Origin: Dactylorhiza incarnata
Lineage: Eukaryota; Streptophyta; Magnoliopsida; Asparagales; Orchidaceae
Direction of reading: 5' to 3'
Assembly (NCBI GenBank): GCA_033032865.1
Contig: JAWHQI010000004.1
Coordinates: 25,402,001-25,466,000 of the forward strand
Length of the DNA: 64,000 nt
Position numbers and translations under genes: made by a program. The notes under the pieces were generated by a model. It made no database searches. It had not been told where the DNA came from and saw only the letters and a program-made list of their open reading frames with translations. Below, piece by piece: positions 22,300 to 34,216 of this stretch. Numbering within the stretch: position 1 is the stretch's first letter; the number at the start of each line of letters is the position of its first letter.

Positions 22300-22996
22300 C
22301 GGTCACTTTCGGGCATGATGACCTTCCTCCAACCGCCAATCCCTTCAATAACGTTCTAGTCATCAAGGCGGTGATAGAAAATTACACCGTAAAGGACTTT
22401 CTGATTGACACCAGATGCTCGGTGAATCTCCTATTTAAGCCAGCCCTTGAGGCCCTAAAGACTGGGAAGACTCTTCTTTCCACCAAAGGCCGCTCTATGG
22501 TTTCTCTGGGGAGAAGAAGGAAGTGGAAGAAAATGTCACGCTCTCAGTGATGCTTTGAGGCATCACAAAGTTGGTCAAGCTCATAGTCGTTGAAGCTCCG
22601 AGCAGCTACAATGCAATTTTTGGGAGGCCTATTTTGAATGAGTATCAAGCGATGGTTTCCACTTACCATCTGGATGTGAAATTTGTCTTGAAGGGAAAAC
22701 AATACCAAATCAGAAGTGACCCAAGGAAAGCTCGAGAGTGCTACATGAAGATGGTCAACATGATCGAATCATCTCCACCCAGGGCAGTTGTGATTTCTCC
22801 AGCACCTCAAGTCTCTAACCATACCAAACTTGCGGAAGAGATCGTAGAAGATGAAGTTAGAGATGGTGTTCACTTGGAACCTGCCCAAATGACTCAAGCC
22901 ATTCCAATCATCAAAGAAGAAGAGGGCAAGAAGCTCTCAATCAATGCAGAGCTACCTGAAGCAGACAAATGTCAGCTCATCTCTAGCCTCCTATAG
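22300..22996 (+). pseudogene. Gypsy-C protease
   Basis: The segment near 22365-22440 reads VIKAVIENYTVKDFLIDTRCSVNLLF, so the active site is DTR in place of DTG. The frame breaks near 22530 and continues at 22571 (LIVVEAPSSYNAIFGRP, the conserved protease C-terminus), then a Tat-type linker to a TAG at 22994-22996. Confidence 0.8.
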
Positions 22997-23830
22997 AACC
23001 TGGATGTCTTTGCTTGGTCAGCAGAAGACATGTCAGGAGTCGATCTTGTTATTGCATGCCATCATCTCAAAATCGACCCAAATTTCACTCCTATAAAGCA
23101 GAAGAAAAGGGCGATGGCAGTGTACTTAGCTCAACCCATCCGGGAGGAGGTTGAAAAGCTCCTAAAGGCCAAGTTCATTCAAGAAATCCAATATCCAGAT
23201 TAGGTATCAAATGTTGTAATGGTTAAGAAGGATGGTGGGAAATGGCGAATATGTGTTGATTTTACAATACTTAATAAAGCTTGCCCGAAAGATTGCTACC
23301 CTTTGCCTCGGATAGTTTCTTTAGTTGATTCATCGGTTGGGTATTATTGCATGAGGTTTGTAGATGTAATCGCTCGTTAACACCAAATAAGAATGCATAA
23401 GCCCGACATCCCTCATACCTCATTTATCACCAATGACAAATTCTTTTGTTATCTAGTAATGCCTTCCGGATGCAGGACCTGGTTAAAAAGGATTGAGTAA
23501 TGCCTTTCAGATAAAAAATGTCGGTGGCACCTATCAAAATATGATGGACACATTTTTCAAAAGTCAAAATGGAAGAAATTTAGAGGTCTATGTCGATGAC
23601 CTCCTAATAAAAAGCAAAACATTCTCCGCTCACCTTAAGGATCTCGTCGAGACATTTGCAACCCTCCGAACCTTCAATATGAGGTTGAACCTGTTGAAAT
23701 GCATCTTCAGAGCAAGTAAAGGAAAATTTCTTGGCCATCTCCACACTCCGGAGGGGTTGGAACCAAATCCCGACAAGATGAAGGCAATCCTATAAATGGC
23801 ACCTCTAAGGTCATCAAAATAAGTTCAACA
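22997..23830 (+). pseudogene. Gypsy-C reverse transcriptase
   Basis: RT blocks in order: DPNFTPIKQKKR, EEVEKLLKAKFIQEIQYP, a TAG where the family has Trp, SNVVMVKKDGGKWRICVDF, LNKACPKDCYPLP, FVDV (first catalytic Asp) followed by a stop, FITNDKFFCYLVMP, then a short indel. The frame at 23493-23795 has the catalytic YVDDLLIKS and the connection FLGHLHTPEGLEPNPDK. A TAA at 23820-23822 ends the RT and is shared with the second copy at 36913. Confidence 0.85.
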
Positions 23831-24360
23831 GCTAGGCGGAAGAATGGCAGACCTAAGCCGCTTTATTTCTCGCTCGAGAGTAAAGAGTGCTCCATTCTTT
23901 AAAACTCTCTGTGGAGGAGGTAAGATCGAATGGACAAAGGAGTGTGATGATGCATTCAATCAGCTCAAAAAGTAAATAGCATCAACTTCTTTATTCCAAA
24001 GCCCGAGAGAAGGCGAAGGCCTTTTCCTCTATCTTGGAGTTGGCTCTGATGCAATTAGTTAAATGTTGGTCAGAGAAGAGAAAAGGAGACAATTCTCGAT
24101 CTATTATGTGAGCAAGATCTTGATGAATGCAAAAACTTGGTATCCAATCCTAGAAAAGTTGGCCCTGATGCTTGTCACTTCAGCACGAAGATTGAAGCCT
24201 TATTTCCAAGCCCATTCCATTCACGTTGTCACAGACCTTCCATTAAAAAATGTGTTAGAGAAGCAGGAGCAATTAGGTTGATTGACAAAATGGGCAATAG
24301 AACTCAGCAAATTTGACATCTCCTATATACCCAGAGTGGCAATCAAGGCCTAAGTATTTG
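23831..24360 (+). pseudogene. Gypsy-C RNase H (first)
   Basis: FISRSRVKSAPFFKTL, EWTKECDDAFNQLKK, LYLGVGSDAIS and the frame 24063-24281 with YYVSKILMNAKTWYPILEKLALML and the PLKNVLEK block match the gypsy RNase H. A stop near 24060 and another after 24280 break it. It normally degrades RNA in the RNA-DNA hybrid. Confidence 0.8.
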
Positions 24361-24424
24361 CAGACTTCATGATTGATGTAATGGAAGCCAATTCATAAAA
24401 AGTGGTTGGAACACCTCTTGCTAT

Positions 24425-24810
24425 GACATTTTTTGTCGATGGAGCCGCATGAAGGAATTCATCTGGAGATGGAGACATTTTGATTAACCTGGGGTTAAGA
24501 TGGACCAGGCTTTAAAATTCTACTTCCCAACAACAAACAACTAGGCAGAATATGAAGCATTGCTCGTCGGTCTCAGGTTTGAAGGAGAGTTGGGGATCGA
24601 AGATATAAAAGTCAAAATGGATTCCTTGGTAATGGCATCTCATTTAAATGGAACCTTCGAGAGCAAAGATCACATTTTGAAGCAGTACCAAGATCTAGTA
24701 AAAACTGACATAGGCAAGTTCAAAAGCTTCACCATTCAACATATTCCACGGTCAGAGAATACAGAAGCAGTCGAACTAGCAAAGTTTGGTCTTCTTTCCG
24801 GAGGAACTAC
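24425..24810 (+). pseudogene. Gypsy-C second RNase H domain (Tat type)
   Basis: FFVDGAA keeps the first catalytic Asp. After a small deletion and the TAG at 24542-24544 (shared with 37639-37641), the frame 24560-24934 has GLRFEGELGIEDIKVKMDSLVM and the C-terminal block IPRSENTEAVELAKFGLLS. This pattern fits the extra archaeal-like RNase H found downstream of the first in Tat elements. Confidence 0.75.
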
Positions 24811-25167
24811 TTTAGAGTTATTCCATCCGGCTATTGAAGAGAAAAGTTATGACAATAGATCATCATCCATTTTGTATGGATACATTCATCATCTACCTCT
24901 CAACTGGAGAGTTCCACCCATCGATAAAAGATAATAAAAGAATTAAATTGAAAGCAATCTACTCTTATCTTGTTGCAGGAGTCCTATACAGAAAGACCTT
25001 TCTTTCACCGTTGATAAGATGCATCTCTGAGGAAGAAATTCTTGTTTTCCTTCGGTAGATTCATTCTAGAGAGCATGGCAGTCATTCGGGAGCTAGAACA
25101 TTGGAAAAAAGGATTCTAAAGCAAGGCTATTTCTAGCCTCTAATGAGAAAGGATGCTGAGAAACAAA
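24811..25167 (+). pseudogene. Gypsy-C integrase N-terminus, interrupted
   Basis: The linker FHPSIKD and VLYRKTFLSPL is followed by HGSHSGARTLEKRILKQGYF, with the two His of the HHCC zinc domain, and MRKDAEK. The Copia-E LTR starts at 25168 before the two Cys. Confidence 0.75.
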
Positions 25168-25496
25168 GTATGTACTTGTCTACCTAAATCAACTAGAGGG
25201 GGTGAATAGGTGAGTTCTATGGCATTACGAGGAATTAAAATACTTAAAAAATTATGCACACAGAATAAGAGAGAACAGACAGCATGGACACACGGATTTA
25301 TAGTTGTTCCCAGGATGGGTAGTCCACTTTCCCACCTCGCCTATCTAGCACTTCGGGCTAGACTCGGCTACTTCACCAAACTCAGATTTCAATAAATCAT
25401 ACACCTCAGATTCTTCAAACTCCTACAAGCTCAAAGACAACATCCCCTACAAAAACTCGGAGTACAACCTCTCCTACACTCGATCATCTAATCTAG

Positions 25497-26582
25497 TGTT
25501 AAATTTTTTTATTTGAATCGTTTAGGAGTAAGCAGGAGTTGCATCAACTGAGTTATAGCCAAACAACCACAATGCCACACAGCAACACAATAGTCTTTAT
25601 TGAATCACAAAACTTCATTACATTTCGAGACATACATGGCGAGACATGATTCATAAGAATCACGAAGGAGAGAAGAACAACGCACACCAAAACAAAACAC
25701 AAATCTGGAGACTTGACAAAGCAGAGACCGTACAGACCGCTGCACTCCAGAGACCGCCCGGCTTGTCCTGAGATCGTATGAACAGAATACAGGTAAGATG
25801 ACCTGCACTGCAAGACTGCGACCTCAGACCGCACGAACTGGAGCTTATTGAACTGAACAGAGAACAGAAGCTGTCGCCAGACCGCAACTCAGATCGCCTA
25901 ACCACAGAAGGTCGCCTTATCGTCGAGCTCGCTGCGAACAACACAAGAACAACATAAACCAGCCCGTAGACAAGCTGCTGCCGAACTGTTTATTCAATCC
26001 ACTGGGAAATCACCAAGGAAGGTGACCGCAACCTGCTGACCGCAAATAGTTCTAGTTATAAATGACGGGCCCTGCACCCCTATTTATAGGCGAAAGGATG
26101 GATGTCATCACCGCCGCAAGAGAGGTACAGTCACCACCCATCAGATCACGAGCAGTCTCACAGAGCAGACCGCGCGATCACACCACTTGGACAACATCCA
26201 GTCCAAGACCGCAAATCAGCAGCAGACCGCGCACAAGCCGCGCAGACACGGATCACTCCTTCCTTAGACCGCCTAGAGCAAACCAAGAACATCTGGCCGA
26301 CTTCAGACAAGTCGCCAGATCAACCTGCATAAGCCGCTCGGTCACATCGGTTACCCAAGAACAGACCGCACGGTCTTCTACAAAGAAGATAGACCAACCA
26401 AGCAGATTAGACCGAGAAGAGACCGAAACATTCTCGAACAAACCGGCCATTCCCAGCCGGCCGCAAGAGCTAGACCGGTAGAACCAGACCGGCAGAGTAC
26501 CAGCGCAGAGACCGCGCGGTCTCTGTGGTCACCAATATAAAGACCGCCGGCCAACTTCCACTTCACTTCAATAATTTCAACA
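25497..26582 (-). repeat. Copia-D 3' LTR
   Basis: 1086 bp, element sense TGTTGAAATT...TTTAACA. TATA box on the minus strand at 26080-26089. I count 16 AGACCG units, most in the U3 (26160-26560) and a second group at 25725-25890. The 18-base perfect palindrome AGAGACCGCGCGGTCTCT lies at about 26506-26523. Confidence 0.9.
26080..26089 (-). promoter_or_regulatory. TATA box, Copia-D 3' LTR
   Basis: Minus-strand CTATAAATAG; the AGACCGC-rich U3 lies upstream in element sense. The 5' LTR partner is at 32491-32500. Confidence 0.75.
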
Positions 26583-27347
26583 CTCCCCCTTGAAGTGGGA
26601 AGTGGAAACTAGACCAAGTAAACTCCGCAACCGAGTAAACGGTCCCTTTGCCAGCGGCTTTGTAAAGATCTCGGCAATATTCTCCACACTCCAAACATGC
26701 TCGACCATAAGAGATCCCCCCAACACCTTCTCGCGAATGAAATGATGCTCAATCTCAATGTGCTTGGTCCACGCGTGACATACTGGATTATTAACCAGCT
26801 TGAGAGCACTCTCATTGTCCCCGTGTAGCATAGTGGGACCTTGAACCTCCTCATGAACGTCCTCCACCAACTTCCTGAGCCAAACGGTTTCCTGAGCTAC
26901 CAAGGACGAAGCCTTGTATTCCGCTTCTGTGGTAGATACAGACACCGAGTCCTGCTTTTTGCTGCACCAAGAAATAGCTGTGGGGCCTGCCATAAAGACA
27001 TAACCGGACGTTGATCTCCGATCATCCACATCTCCCCCATAATCAGCATCCATGTACCCATGCAACTCCAAGCTTGACCCTTTCCTATATAGGAGACCCA
27101 GATCAAAGGTCGACTTCACATACTTCAAAATTCCTTTTGCCGCTAGAAGATGAGGCTTCCGTGGTTCCTCCATGTACCGACTCGCCTTGCCAACTGCATA
27201 AGAAATATAAGGCCTCGTGATCGTCAAGTAGATCAAGCTGCCAACCAGAGCTCGGAACACCAATGGTTCAGATAGAACTCTCCCCTCATCCTTCCGAAGT
27301 TTATGATGCTGTTCCTGAGCTATAGAGCTGCTCTTCCCTTCCTCCAT
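26577..27347 (-). CDS. Copia-D RNase H domain, intact frame
   Basis: The frame opens after the single TGA of RT. It has the copia RT-to-RNase H connection ([17 protein letters not shown]), then [40 protein letters not shown] and [13 protein letters not shown], ending with [13 protein letters not shown] and the stop next to the polypurine tract. The acidic residues expected for catalysis are visible. As a polyprotein part it has no own start, so it is intact only as a domain. Confidence 0.85.
   Translation of the reverse strand: MEEGKSSSIAQEQHHKLRKDEGRVLSEPLVFRALVGSLIYLTITRPYISYAVGKASRYMEEPRKPHLLAAKGILKYVKSTFDLGLLYRKGSSLELHGYMDADYGGDVDDRRSTSGYVFMAGPTAISWCSKKQDSVSVSTTEAEYKASSLVAQETVWLRKLVEDVHEEVQGPTMLHGDNESALKLVNNPVCHAWTKHIEIEHHFIREKVLGGSLMVEHVWSVENIAEIFTKPLAKGPFTRLRSLLGLVSTSHFKGEC
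26583..26595 (-). other. Copia-D polypurine tract
   Basis: Minus strand CTTCAAGGGGGAG next to the 3' LTR end. Confidence 0.85.
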
Positions 27348-27353
27348 GCCAAA

Positions 27354-28519
27354 TCATTGAACAATCCGCTCCGTATATCCAGCCTGAGAAATGATCACTC
27401 CGCTCTCCCACCTCTGCACCTCGAGTCCAAGGAAATGGGGAAGCTCACCCAGATCCTTCATCTCAAATCTGATAGCAAGCTCGGCTCTCAGCATTGCTAC
27501 TGCCTCCTTCGAGTTCCCGATGACAATCATGTCATCCACATACAGCAGAACAATCAACCGAAGCACCCCCTCCTTCTTGACAAACAAGCTGGAGTCAGAG
27601 TCTGAAGCAAAGAATCCGCAGAATACAAGATACTCTGCGATCTTTCCATACCACGCCCGAGGCACTTGCTTCAACCCATACAAGGCTTTCTTCAGCTTGC
27701 AGACATAGTCCAGACAATCCTTTGAGATGAAGCCTGGCGGTTGGATCATGAATATATCCTTGTCAATCTCGTTGTATAAGAAGGCATTCTTCACGTCGAG
27801 CTGCCAAATCTCCCAATCACACGATGCCGCCAAAGCAATAACAAATCGAACCAAAGTCATCTTTGCCACTGGACTGAACGTCTCATCATAATCCTCTCCG
27901 TACTGTTGTGAGAACCCGCGAGCCACAAGGCGAGCCTTGTATCGCTCGATCGTGCCGTCAGCTTTCTTCTTGAGCTTATAGACCCATTTGCATGTCACGG
28001 GGGTAATGCCCTTGGGCCTGGGCACTAGAGACCAAGTCTCATTTTTCTTGAGAGCATCCATCTCCTCCTGCATAGCAATGTCCCACTGCTTTACGCCTTT
28101 GGCCTTCTCAAAGCTCGATGGCTCCCGCTCATCCAAGGGACCAGCAAAGAAACATGAGATAAAGCTCACCATGTTTCCTCCTGTGTATCGATCCGGCATC
28201 TTGATAGTCCTCTTCAACCTCCTAAGAGGTTGCACCTAACTAACCACCTCCTCGGCTACTTTTTCTGTGCTAGCTCCTCTTGCAGGCGAACTTTGAGCAT
28301 CGCTCCCCCTGCTTCCAGATCTTGAAGCCTCCATCTCTGAGCTTGACACAGCTGGAGCTCCTGGTGAAACAGGCAACTCCACTTGAAGATTTTCTGCAGC
28401 CTTCCCTTTTTCAGCAACCCTGCTCTCCGATAGTTCAACTCCTGAACTCCCTTGTAGGAAGTCACCTCATCGAACACCACATCCCGAGATACCACTGATC
28501 TCCGTGTCTCAGGATCCAT
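27354..28519 (-). pseudogene. Copia-D integrase tail and reverse transcriptase
   Basis: 28519-28256 is the variable integrase C-terminus, in frame with integrase after one stop. A frameshift precedes RT. RT 28235-27354 has ETWSLVPRPKG, CKWVYKLKKKADG, QLDVKNAFLYNEID, KALYGLKQVPRAWY and the catalytic LLYVDDMIVIG, and ends at a TGA at 27354-27356. RNase H continues in the same frame beyond it. RT motifs look functional. Confidence 0.9.
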
Positions 28520-28525
28520 GCATCT

Positions 28526-30615
28526 CTATCCCTTCTTCCGCTCAACATATCCAACAAAGACTAGCTTCTTTGCTTTCGCATCTAGCTTTGTCTGAAGAGC
28601 ATCGGGAATATGCACAAAACAGTTTGACCCGAACACCCGAAGGTGTGCAACACTTGGCCTCTCCTTGAACATCAGTTCATGAGAGGTCTTCATGTTGATA
28701 GGACTTAGAGGCATCCTGTTGATGACGTATGCCACACAAGACATTCTCTCCGCCCAAAAGGACTTTGGGATACTCTTGGCATAAAGCCAGCATTTGCAGG
28801 TTTCCGTCAGATAATGAATCTTCCGCTCTGCAACACCGTTCTGATGTGGAGTATGGGCACAAGTGAGCTCTCTCCGGACGCCGTGCTTCCTGCAAAAACT
28901 TGATAACTCACCAGAGGTGAACTCCCCACCATTGTCAGTTCTCAATTTTTTCACCCGCAAGCCTAACCGATCTTCCACTATCTCCTTGAACTCCACGAAC
29001 TTTGCAAAAACTTCTGACTTATCTTTCAGAAAATACACCCAGACATATGTGGTGTAATCGTCGATCAACACCTGTTGAAAATGTTGAAGTGGAAGTTTTG
29101 GGAGTTGGCGGTCTGGGAGGGTGATCGCACAGTCTGATGAGACCGCACGTCTGGCGATCTGCTCTGCGTCTGACTTGTCTTAGTCTAGCCGCGGTCTCCT
29201 AGCGTGACCACCGTTCTGTAACCAAGGTGCTGGGGTAAGTCCATGCGGTCTGGTCTGTGACCGTGTGGCGGGCTGTCTACCTCAGGGCTGTGCCGGTGTG
29301 GTGTGACCGCACAAGTTGGTTCAGGTTTCCAGAAGCCGGTCTTATGGCTATCCAGGTTCCTGGTTGTTTTCGCTAGCTAAGGCATCTTGGTCAAGCGGTC
29401 TCTGTTCGCGGTCTCAGGAGGAGGCTGGCAGGCGAACAAGTTGTGTTCGATGTGACATTGGCGAACAAGTTGTGTTCGCAGTCTCGTTGACGAACATTGG
29501 TGGTGGGCAGCTTCATTGTGGGAGTGGCGATCTCCCGCAGTCTGTTGTTGAAGCCTGCGATCTCACCTAAGCAGAATGATCTGTTGCTGATCGCGTGGGT
29601 TGACCGGCTCTAGTCGCGCGATCTGGAGGGTGGTGTTCCTATCTCATAGGGTGGTGACTGGATCAGGTCTCACGCCTATAAATAGGAATCACTGTAGCAG
29701 CATTAATATCGCACCAAGTGTAAGCTGAGCTCGCGTCTAATTCGTGCGGTCTCAATTCTTGTGACCGTTCGGTCTTGTTGATTGAATTTTCCTTGTGCAG
29801 CTTCTGCGGATTGTGCGGGCAGCAGTGATCACCTCTTCTTCTAAAATTGTTCGGGCGGTCTCGCGGCTTGCAGTGTGGGTTGCTGGAGTTCGGGATAATC
29901 AGTGGAGTTCGGAAGGAGGTCGCGGAAGCTCAGCGTTCAGGAGTGTTGATCGGTGACTGGCAGAGTTTGCGGTCAGGCAGCTATCAGAGATTGGCAAGCA
30001 GACCGCGTGGTCTGCGGTCTCAGTTATCTTTCTTTTCAGCATTGTATTTTTCCCTTTGGTTTTGTGTACTGGCGAAATCATGTCTCGCCATGTATACCTC
30101 TCCCTGTAATAAAGATGGTTGTTATCAATAAAGACTCTATTTCCTTCATGTGCTTCTGGTTGTTTGGCTTGTGAACTCTAAGTTGTATGATTCCTGCTCA
30201 CTCCATAAAGATTCGAAAAATTTCACAACACCAACATATAAATGTTATCTCCAAGGCTTGGGGTGGTAGTCGGTCCCATCAAATCACCGTGAATGCACTC
30301 CAACGGCGCTTTGCATCTTGTTTGCGATTTATCAAATGGAAGTCGATGAGACTTACCAAACTGACATCCCGCACAAACATGACCGTCTCCATAGGAGTAC
30401 AAGCTAGACAAGCCCTTGACAAGGCCCCTTACCGCCATAGCCTTCAATTTGTCCATGCCTACATGCCCCAACCTTTCATGCCAGATAGTCGCGCTATCAT
30501 TGGTCCTCACCTTGTCAACATAGGTACTTGTCGATAAAATGAACAAGTCCTTTATCCGCTTTCCAACATGAATTACATCTCCTTTTATCTCCGGTTGAGT
30601 TTTAAGAAACTTCAC
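28526..30615 (-). pseudogene. Copia-D integrase, split by a solo LTR
   Basis: Right piece 30615-30228: pre-integrase zinc region (WHERLGHVGMDKL, CAGCQFGK) and the first catalytic Asp in IHGDLMGP. Left piece 29072-28526: second Asp in LRTDNGGEF, Glu in NGVAERKIHYL, then SFWAERMSC and the C-terminal block. The frame resumes cleanly across the solo LTR when one copy of ACACC is removed, so the gene was open when that insertion occurred. The DDE residues are all present. A TAG at 28526-28528 follows. Confidence 0.9.
29073..30227 (+). mobile_element. Solo LTR related to Copia-D, opposite orientation
   Basis: 1155 bp, TGTTGAAA...TTTCACA, flanked by ACACC at 29068-29072 and 30228-30232. Its start and end match the ends of the Copia-D LTR read in the opposite direction. 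TATA box CTATAAATAG at 29676-29685. It is rich in GCGGTCT units, including AGACCGCGTGGTCT near 30000. No internal region remains, so the element was lost by recombination between its LTRs. Confidence 0.9.
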
Positions 30616-31124
30616 TTATGTTGGGCCAAACAGAACATGATAACCGACATCGACCGCATTGGTCACAGAGAAGAGATTCTTCCTCATACCCAGCACATGA
30701 TAAACACTCCTCAATGTGAGTGGACCCTTATCACTGCTCAGAGAGACAACACCTTCTTGTTCTAAAGAATGAACAGAATTATCAGCCGCAATGATTGCAT
30801 CGTTACCTGAGTAAGACACCAAAGAAGAAAACTTTGATTCATCCCCGGTGAGGTGATGCCCACACCCTGAATCCACGATCCAATCCTCTCCGAAGTTGAT
30901 GGAAGCCAAGGCCTTAATGGGCATCGCCGTCATATTGGCCACAAAGGCTCCTCCCCATCTATCTTCATCAGGCTTTGGCTTCTCCTTCTCCGCTGTATGT
31001 CCCGGCTGAAGATTAACCCGACAATCCTTCTTGAAGTGGGCGGTCTTATTGCACCTGAAGCACCTTGGTCCCTCTACCTTCTTCTTCCCATCAGACTTAG
31101 GAGCATAACCCCTATCCTGCTGAC
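30616..31124 (-). pseudogene. Copia-D zinc knuckle and protease
   Basis: Near 31040-31080 the knuckle C-F-R-C-N-K-T-A-H-F-K-K-D-C is complete. The frame 30942-30616 has the protease site WIVDSGCGHHLTG, then a beta-rich body with SVYHVLGMRKNLFSVT. One stop at 30616-30618 separates it from the pre-integrase region in the same frame. The catalytic Asp is intact. Confidence 0.85.
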
Positions 31125-31800
31125 CTAAAGTAGAGGGTCCATCATAACCTGGCTTCTTCTTCTCCCACTTCTTCTTTTCATCCCAGAGAACAACACATCG
31201 CTATGTCCCCCAGAGATAGAAGTCCCCGCCATCTGTCTTGCCAAACTTTCCTGCGAAGCAAGTAAGTTTTCCAGCTCCAACAGAGATGGCTGATTTTCCC
31301 AACCCTGAACAGACGTCACAAAGGCAAGATACTCCTTCCGCAACCCGCGGATGATATGCCTCTCCAGTTTTGCCTCCGAGATGGGCTCAGCAGGGTCCAA
31401 TGCAGAAATCTCTGTTGTGAGGTTCTTTATCTTGAGAAAGAAAGTAGAGATGGAAAGATCACCTTGAGAAGCTTTCGCCAACTCATTTTCAAGAAACTTT
31501 AGCCGAGCTACATTCTTCTTATTGAACAGCCCATCCAAAGACGTCCAAATCTCAGCAGCAGATTTACATCCAATGATGTGATCGAATAGCTCTGGTGAGA
31601 TAGCCCTCTTGAGTGTGAACTCTGCCTTTGCATTAGTCCTCCTCCAAAGTCTCACCTCTGCCATATTATCTCCTGCTAGATGAACTTCTTCTGTGTCTTC
31701 TCCTCCAACTATCTCCCATAGATCCTCTCCAAGCAAGTAACTCTCCATACATGATTTCCACTTCTTGAAGTCGATGTAAGGAGTTCAATACCAAGCCCTC
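31125..31800 (-). pseudogene. Copia-D gag
   Basis: The frame 31748-31125 has ESYLLGEDLWEIVGG, KAEFTLKRAISPELFDHI, AAEIWTSLDGLF and the GLRKEYLAFVTSVQGW block of copia gag (UBN2 type). The conserved N-terminal DFKKWKSC lies just upstream of this Met, so the true start is further right and its frame is disturbed. A frameshift near 31190 separates it from the zinc knuckle. Confidence 0.85.
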
Positions 31801-31896
31801 TTGCGTATCCAGCTTCCATGGCAAACTATGTGGTTTCTTCTTCACAAAGACGATGGCAACTCAAGTTGATCACTGCTTATCCACTCCAACAACCTA

Positions 31897-31908
31897 GCTC
31901 TGATACCA
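31897..31908 (-). other. Copia-D primer binding site (tRNA-iMet)
   Basis: Minus strand TGGTATCAGAGC immediately inside the LTR. Confidence 0.9.
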
Positions 31909-32973
31909 TGTTAAAATTTTTGATTTGAATCGTTTAGGAGTAAGCAGGAGTTGCATCAACTGAGTTATAGCCAAACAACCACAATGCCACACAGCAACAC
32001 AATAGTCTTTATTGAATCACAAAACTTCATTACATTTCGAGACATACATGGCGAGACATGATTCATAAGAATCACGAAGGAGAGAAGAACAACGCACACC
32101 AAAACAAAACACAAATCTGGCGACCTGAAAAAGCAGATACCGCATAGACCGCTGCACTCCAGAGACCGCCCGACATGTCTTGAGATCGTACGAACAGAAT
32201 ACAGGCAAGATGACCTGCATGCAAGACTGCCAACTCAGACCGCACGAACTGGAGCTTATTGAACTAAACAGAGAACAGAAGCTGTCGCCAGACCGCAACT
32301 CAGATCACCTAACCACAGAAGGTCACCTGATCGCCGAGCTCGCTGCGAACAACACAATAACAACATAAACCAGTCTGCAGACAAGCCACTGCCGAACTGT
32401 TTATTCAAGCCACTGGGAAATCACCAAGGAAGGAGACTGCAACCTGCTGACCGCAAACAGTTCAAGTTATAAATGATGGGCCCTGCACCCCTATTTATAG
32501 GTGAGAGGATGGATGTCCTCACCACCGCAAGAGAGGTACAGTCACCACCCATCAGATCACGAGCAGTCTCACAGAGCAGACCATGCAATCACACAACTTG
32601 GACAACATCCAGTCCAAGACCGCAAATCAGCAGCAGACCGGGCACAAGCCGCGCGGACACGGATCACTCCTTCCTTTGACCTCCTAGAGCAAACCAAGAA
32701 CATCTGTCCTACTTCAAACAAGTCGCCAGATCAACCTGCATAAGCCGCCCGGTCACAGCGGTTACCCAAGAACATACCGCCCGGTCTTCAAAGCAGATCA
32801 GACCGAGAAGAGACCGAAACATTCTAGAACAAACCGGCCAATCACAGCAGGCCGCCAGAGCCAGACCAGTAGAACCAGACCAGCAGAGTACCAGCGCAGA
32901 GACCGCGCGGTTTCTGCGGTCACCAATATAAAGACCGTCGGCCAACTTCCACTTCACTTCAATAATTTCAACA
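31909..32973 (-). repeat. Copia-D 5' LTR
   Basis: 1065-bp partner of 25497-26582. TATA box on the minus strand at 32491-32500. It carries the same AGACCGC groups, with the large palindrome mutated at one base (GAGACCGCGCGGTTTC near 32899). Confidence 0.9.
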
Positions 32974-33945
32974 TCTAGGATCTACAAAACTTGGAAGTAT
33001 AACTTCATACATGAGTTGTAAAAAGGTTTCCTTACAAACACAATAGATTGTAATCAATCTTCTTAGAAATCTCAAAGAGATTCAACTTAAGATTTAAGAA
33101 AATGATTCTTCCTCCTTGTTTAAGAGAGATGCTTGAACTTGAAGGTTGAAGGAGAAGAATAACTTGAGCTTTTGAAATCCTGATCTAAATCTTGAGAATC
33201 AACTGGATCTGAATGCATCTTTGAAGTATCTGAAAACAGAGATCCAGTAAAAACTGTTCTTTGAGAGGAATCATGAATCGAGTTGTCGGCGATGAGTTCT
33301 TCCTATTGCGAATATGAAAAATGTCGACCGAAAGAATTGTGTGATTTATTGATATGTTTACGATTAGGGTTTTCTGAAATTAACACTTAGGTATTTATAG
33401 GAATTCCTCTCCTAACGGCTATAACGAAACTTCAGGATGGAGATACATGTGTACTTTACATGGTCGGTGCCCTAAAGTAATGTCATCACCAAATTCAAAA
33501 TAAAAACCTGTTAAGTACATTCGTCGAGTGTTCACGTGATATCTCTAGATTACTCAATGAATCAATCTTAACTACTTGACGAATTACACTTGGATGAGAC
33601 TTGAAACAAAATAAATCTTCAGTTTAGTGATCACGAGACCTCTTGAGAGTACTTGATGAATTCATTGCATCTCTAGATTACTCGACGAATAAAATGAGTC
33701 TTCATGTGAGTTGTTGGGAACAGTGCCCAGCAGTGTTCCTGATTTGAAGAAGTGCTCAGCTTAATGATAAGTGCAAGTTGTATTTAATTTCATATCTAGT
33801 TCATGCTTGCAGAAATCGACAATATGTCAAGTACTTTAGTTATTTCACTAAGTACTATATCGTCGAGAAGAATAGGAGATGTCGTCGACAAAGTATGCTT
33901 GTCATCATGATGATGAGCAAAGCAAACACTGAGACTTGGCGAGTT

Positions 33946-34216
33946 CGTCGAACGTAGAATGAAGTTCGTCGAATGCAGAGACGGGACAGAAGAATGAAGT
34001 TCGTCGAACGAAGAAACCTATTCGTCGAACGAAGAATGAAGTTCGTCGAATGCAGAGATGGGACAGAAGAATGAAGTTCGTCGAATGGAGAAAGTTGTTC
34101 GTCGAACGAAGAATGAAGTTCGTCGAACGCAGAGACGGGACAGAAGAATGAAGTTCGTCGAACGGAGAAAGCTGTTCGTCGAACGAAGAATGCAGTTTGT
34201 TGAACGCAGTGAGGAC
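33946..34216. repeat. Tandem array of GTTCGTCGAAC palindromes in Copia-F U3
   Basis: Eleven copies of an imperfect 11-base palindrome (GTTCG-T-CGAAC; some end in GAATG) lie in about 270 bases, within a higher-order unit of roughly 75-80 bases that also carries GAGACGGGACAGAAGAATGA. More TCGTCGA words follow to 34615. The array ends about 540 bases upstream of the TATA box. Confidence 0.9.

Larger units (their letters stand above)
19977..25167 (+). mobile_element. Gypsy-C: Tat-type Ty3/gypsy element, first part
   Basis: Plus-strand order: LTR, gag, zinc knuckle, protease, RT, RNase H, a second RNase H-like domain and the start of integrase. Gypsy order plus two RNase H domains is the mark of the Tat group. 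At 25168 a copia LTR interrupts the integrase zinc region. The element seems to continue at 36010-39938, 44963-46815 and 55602-56470. No second LTR was found in the window. Confidence 0.85.
25497..32973 (-). mobile_element. Copia-D: complete Ty1/copia retrotransposon
   Basis: LTRs at 25497-26582 and 31909-32973, with TCTAG at 25492-25496 and 32974-32978 as target duplication. The primer site is beside the right LTR and the polypurine tract beside the left. The internal region carries gag, zinc knuckle, protease, integrase, RT and RNase H with few lesions. A solo LTR (29073-30227) interrupts the integrase. It is inserted in the Copia-E LTR. Confidence 0.95.

Noticed and set aside
25168..25496. 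Considered as the start of a complete element with PBS
   Set aside because: No primer site on the left side; the sequence to the left is Gypsy-C integrase.
26062..26566. Frames of 60-140 codons within the Copia-D LTRs (also 32473-32957)
   Set aside because: They lie in U3 promoter DNA and come from its GC-rich repeats; they appear in both LTRs as a matter of course and have no domain.
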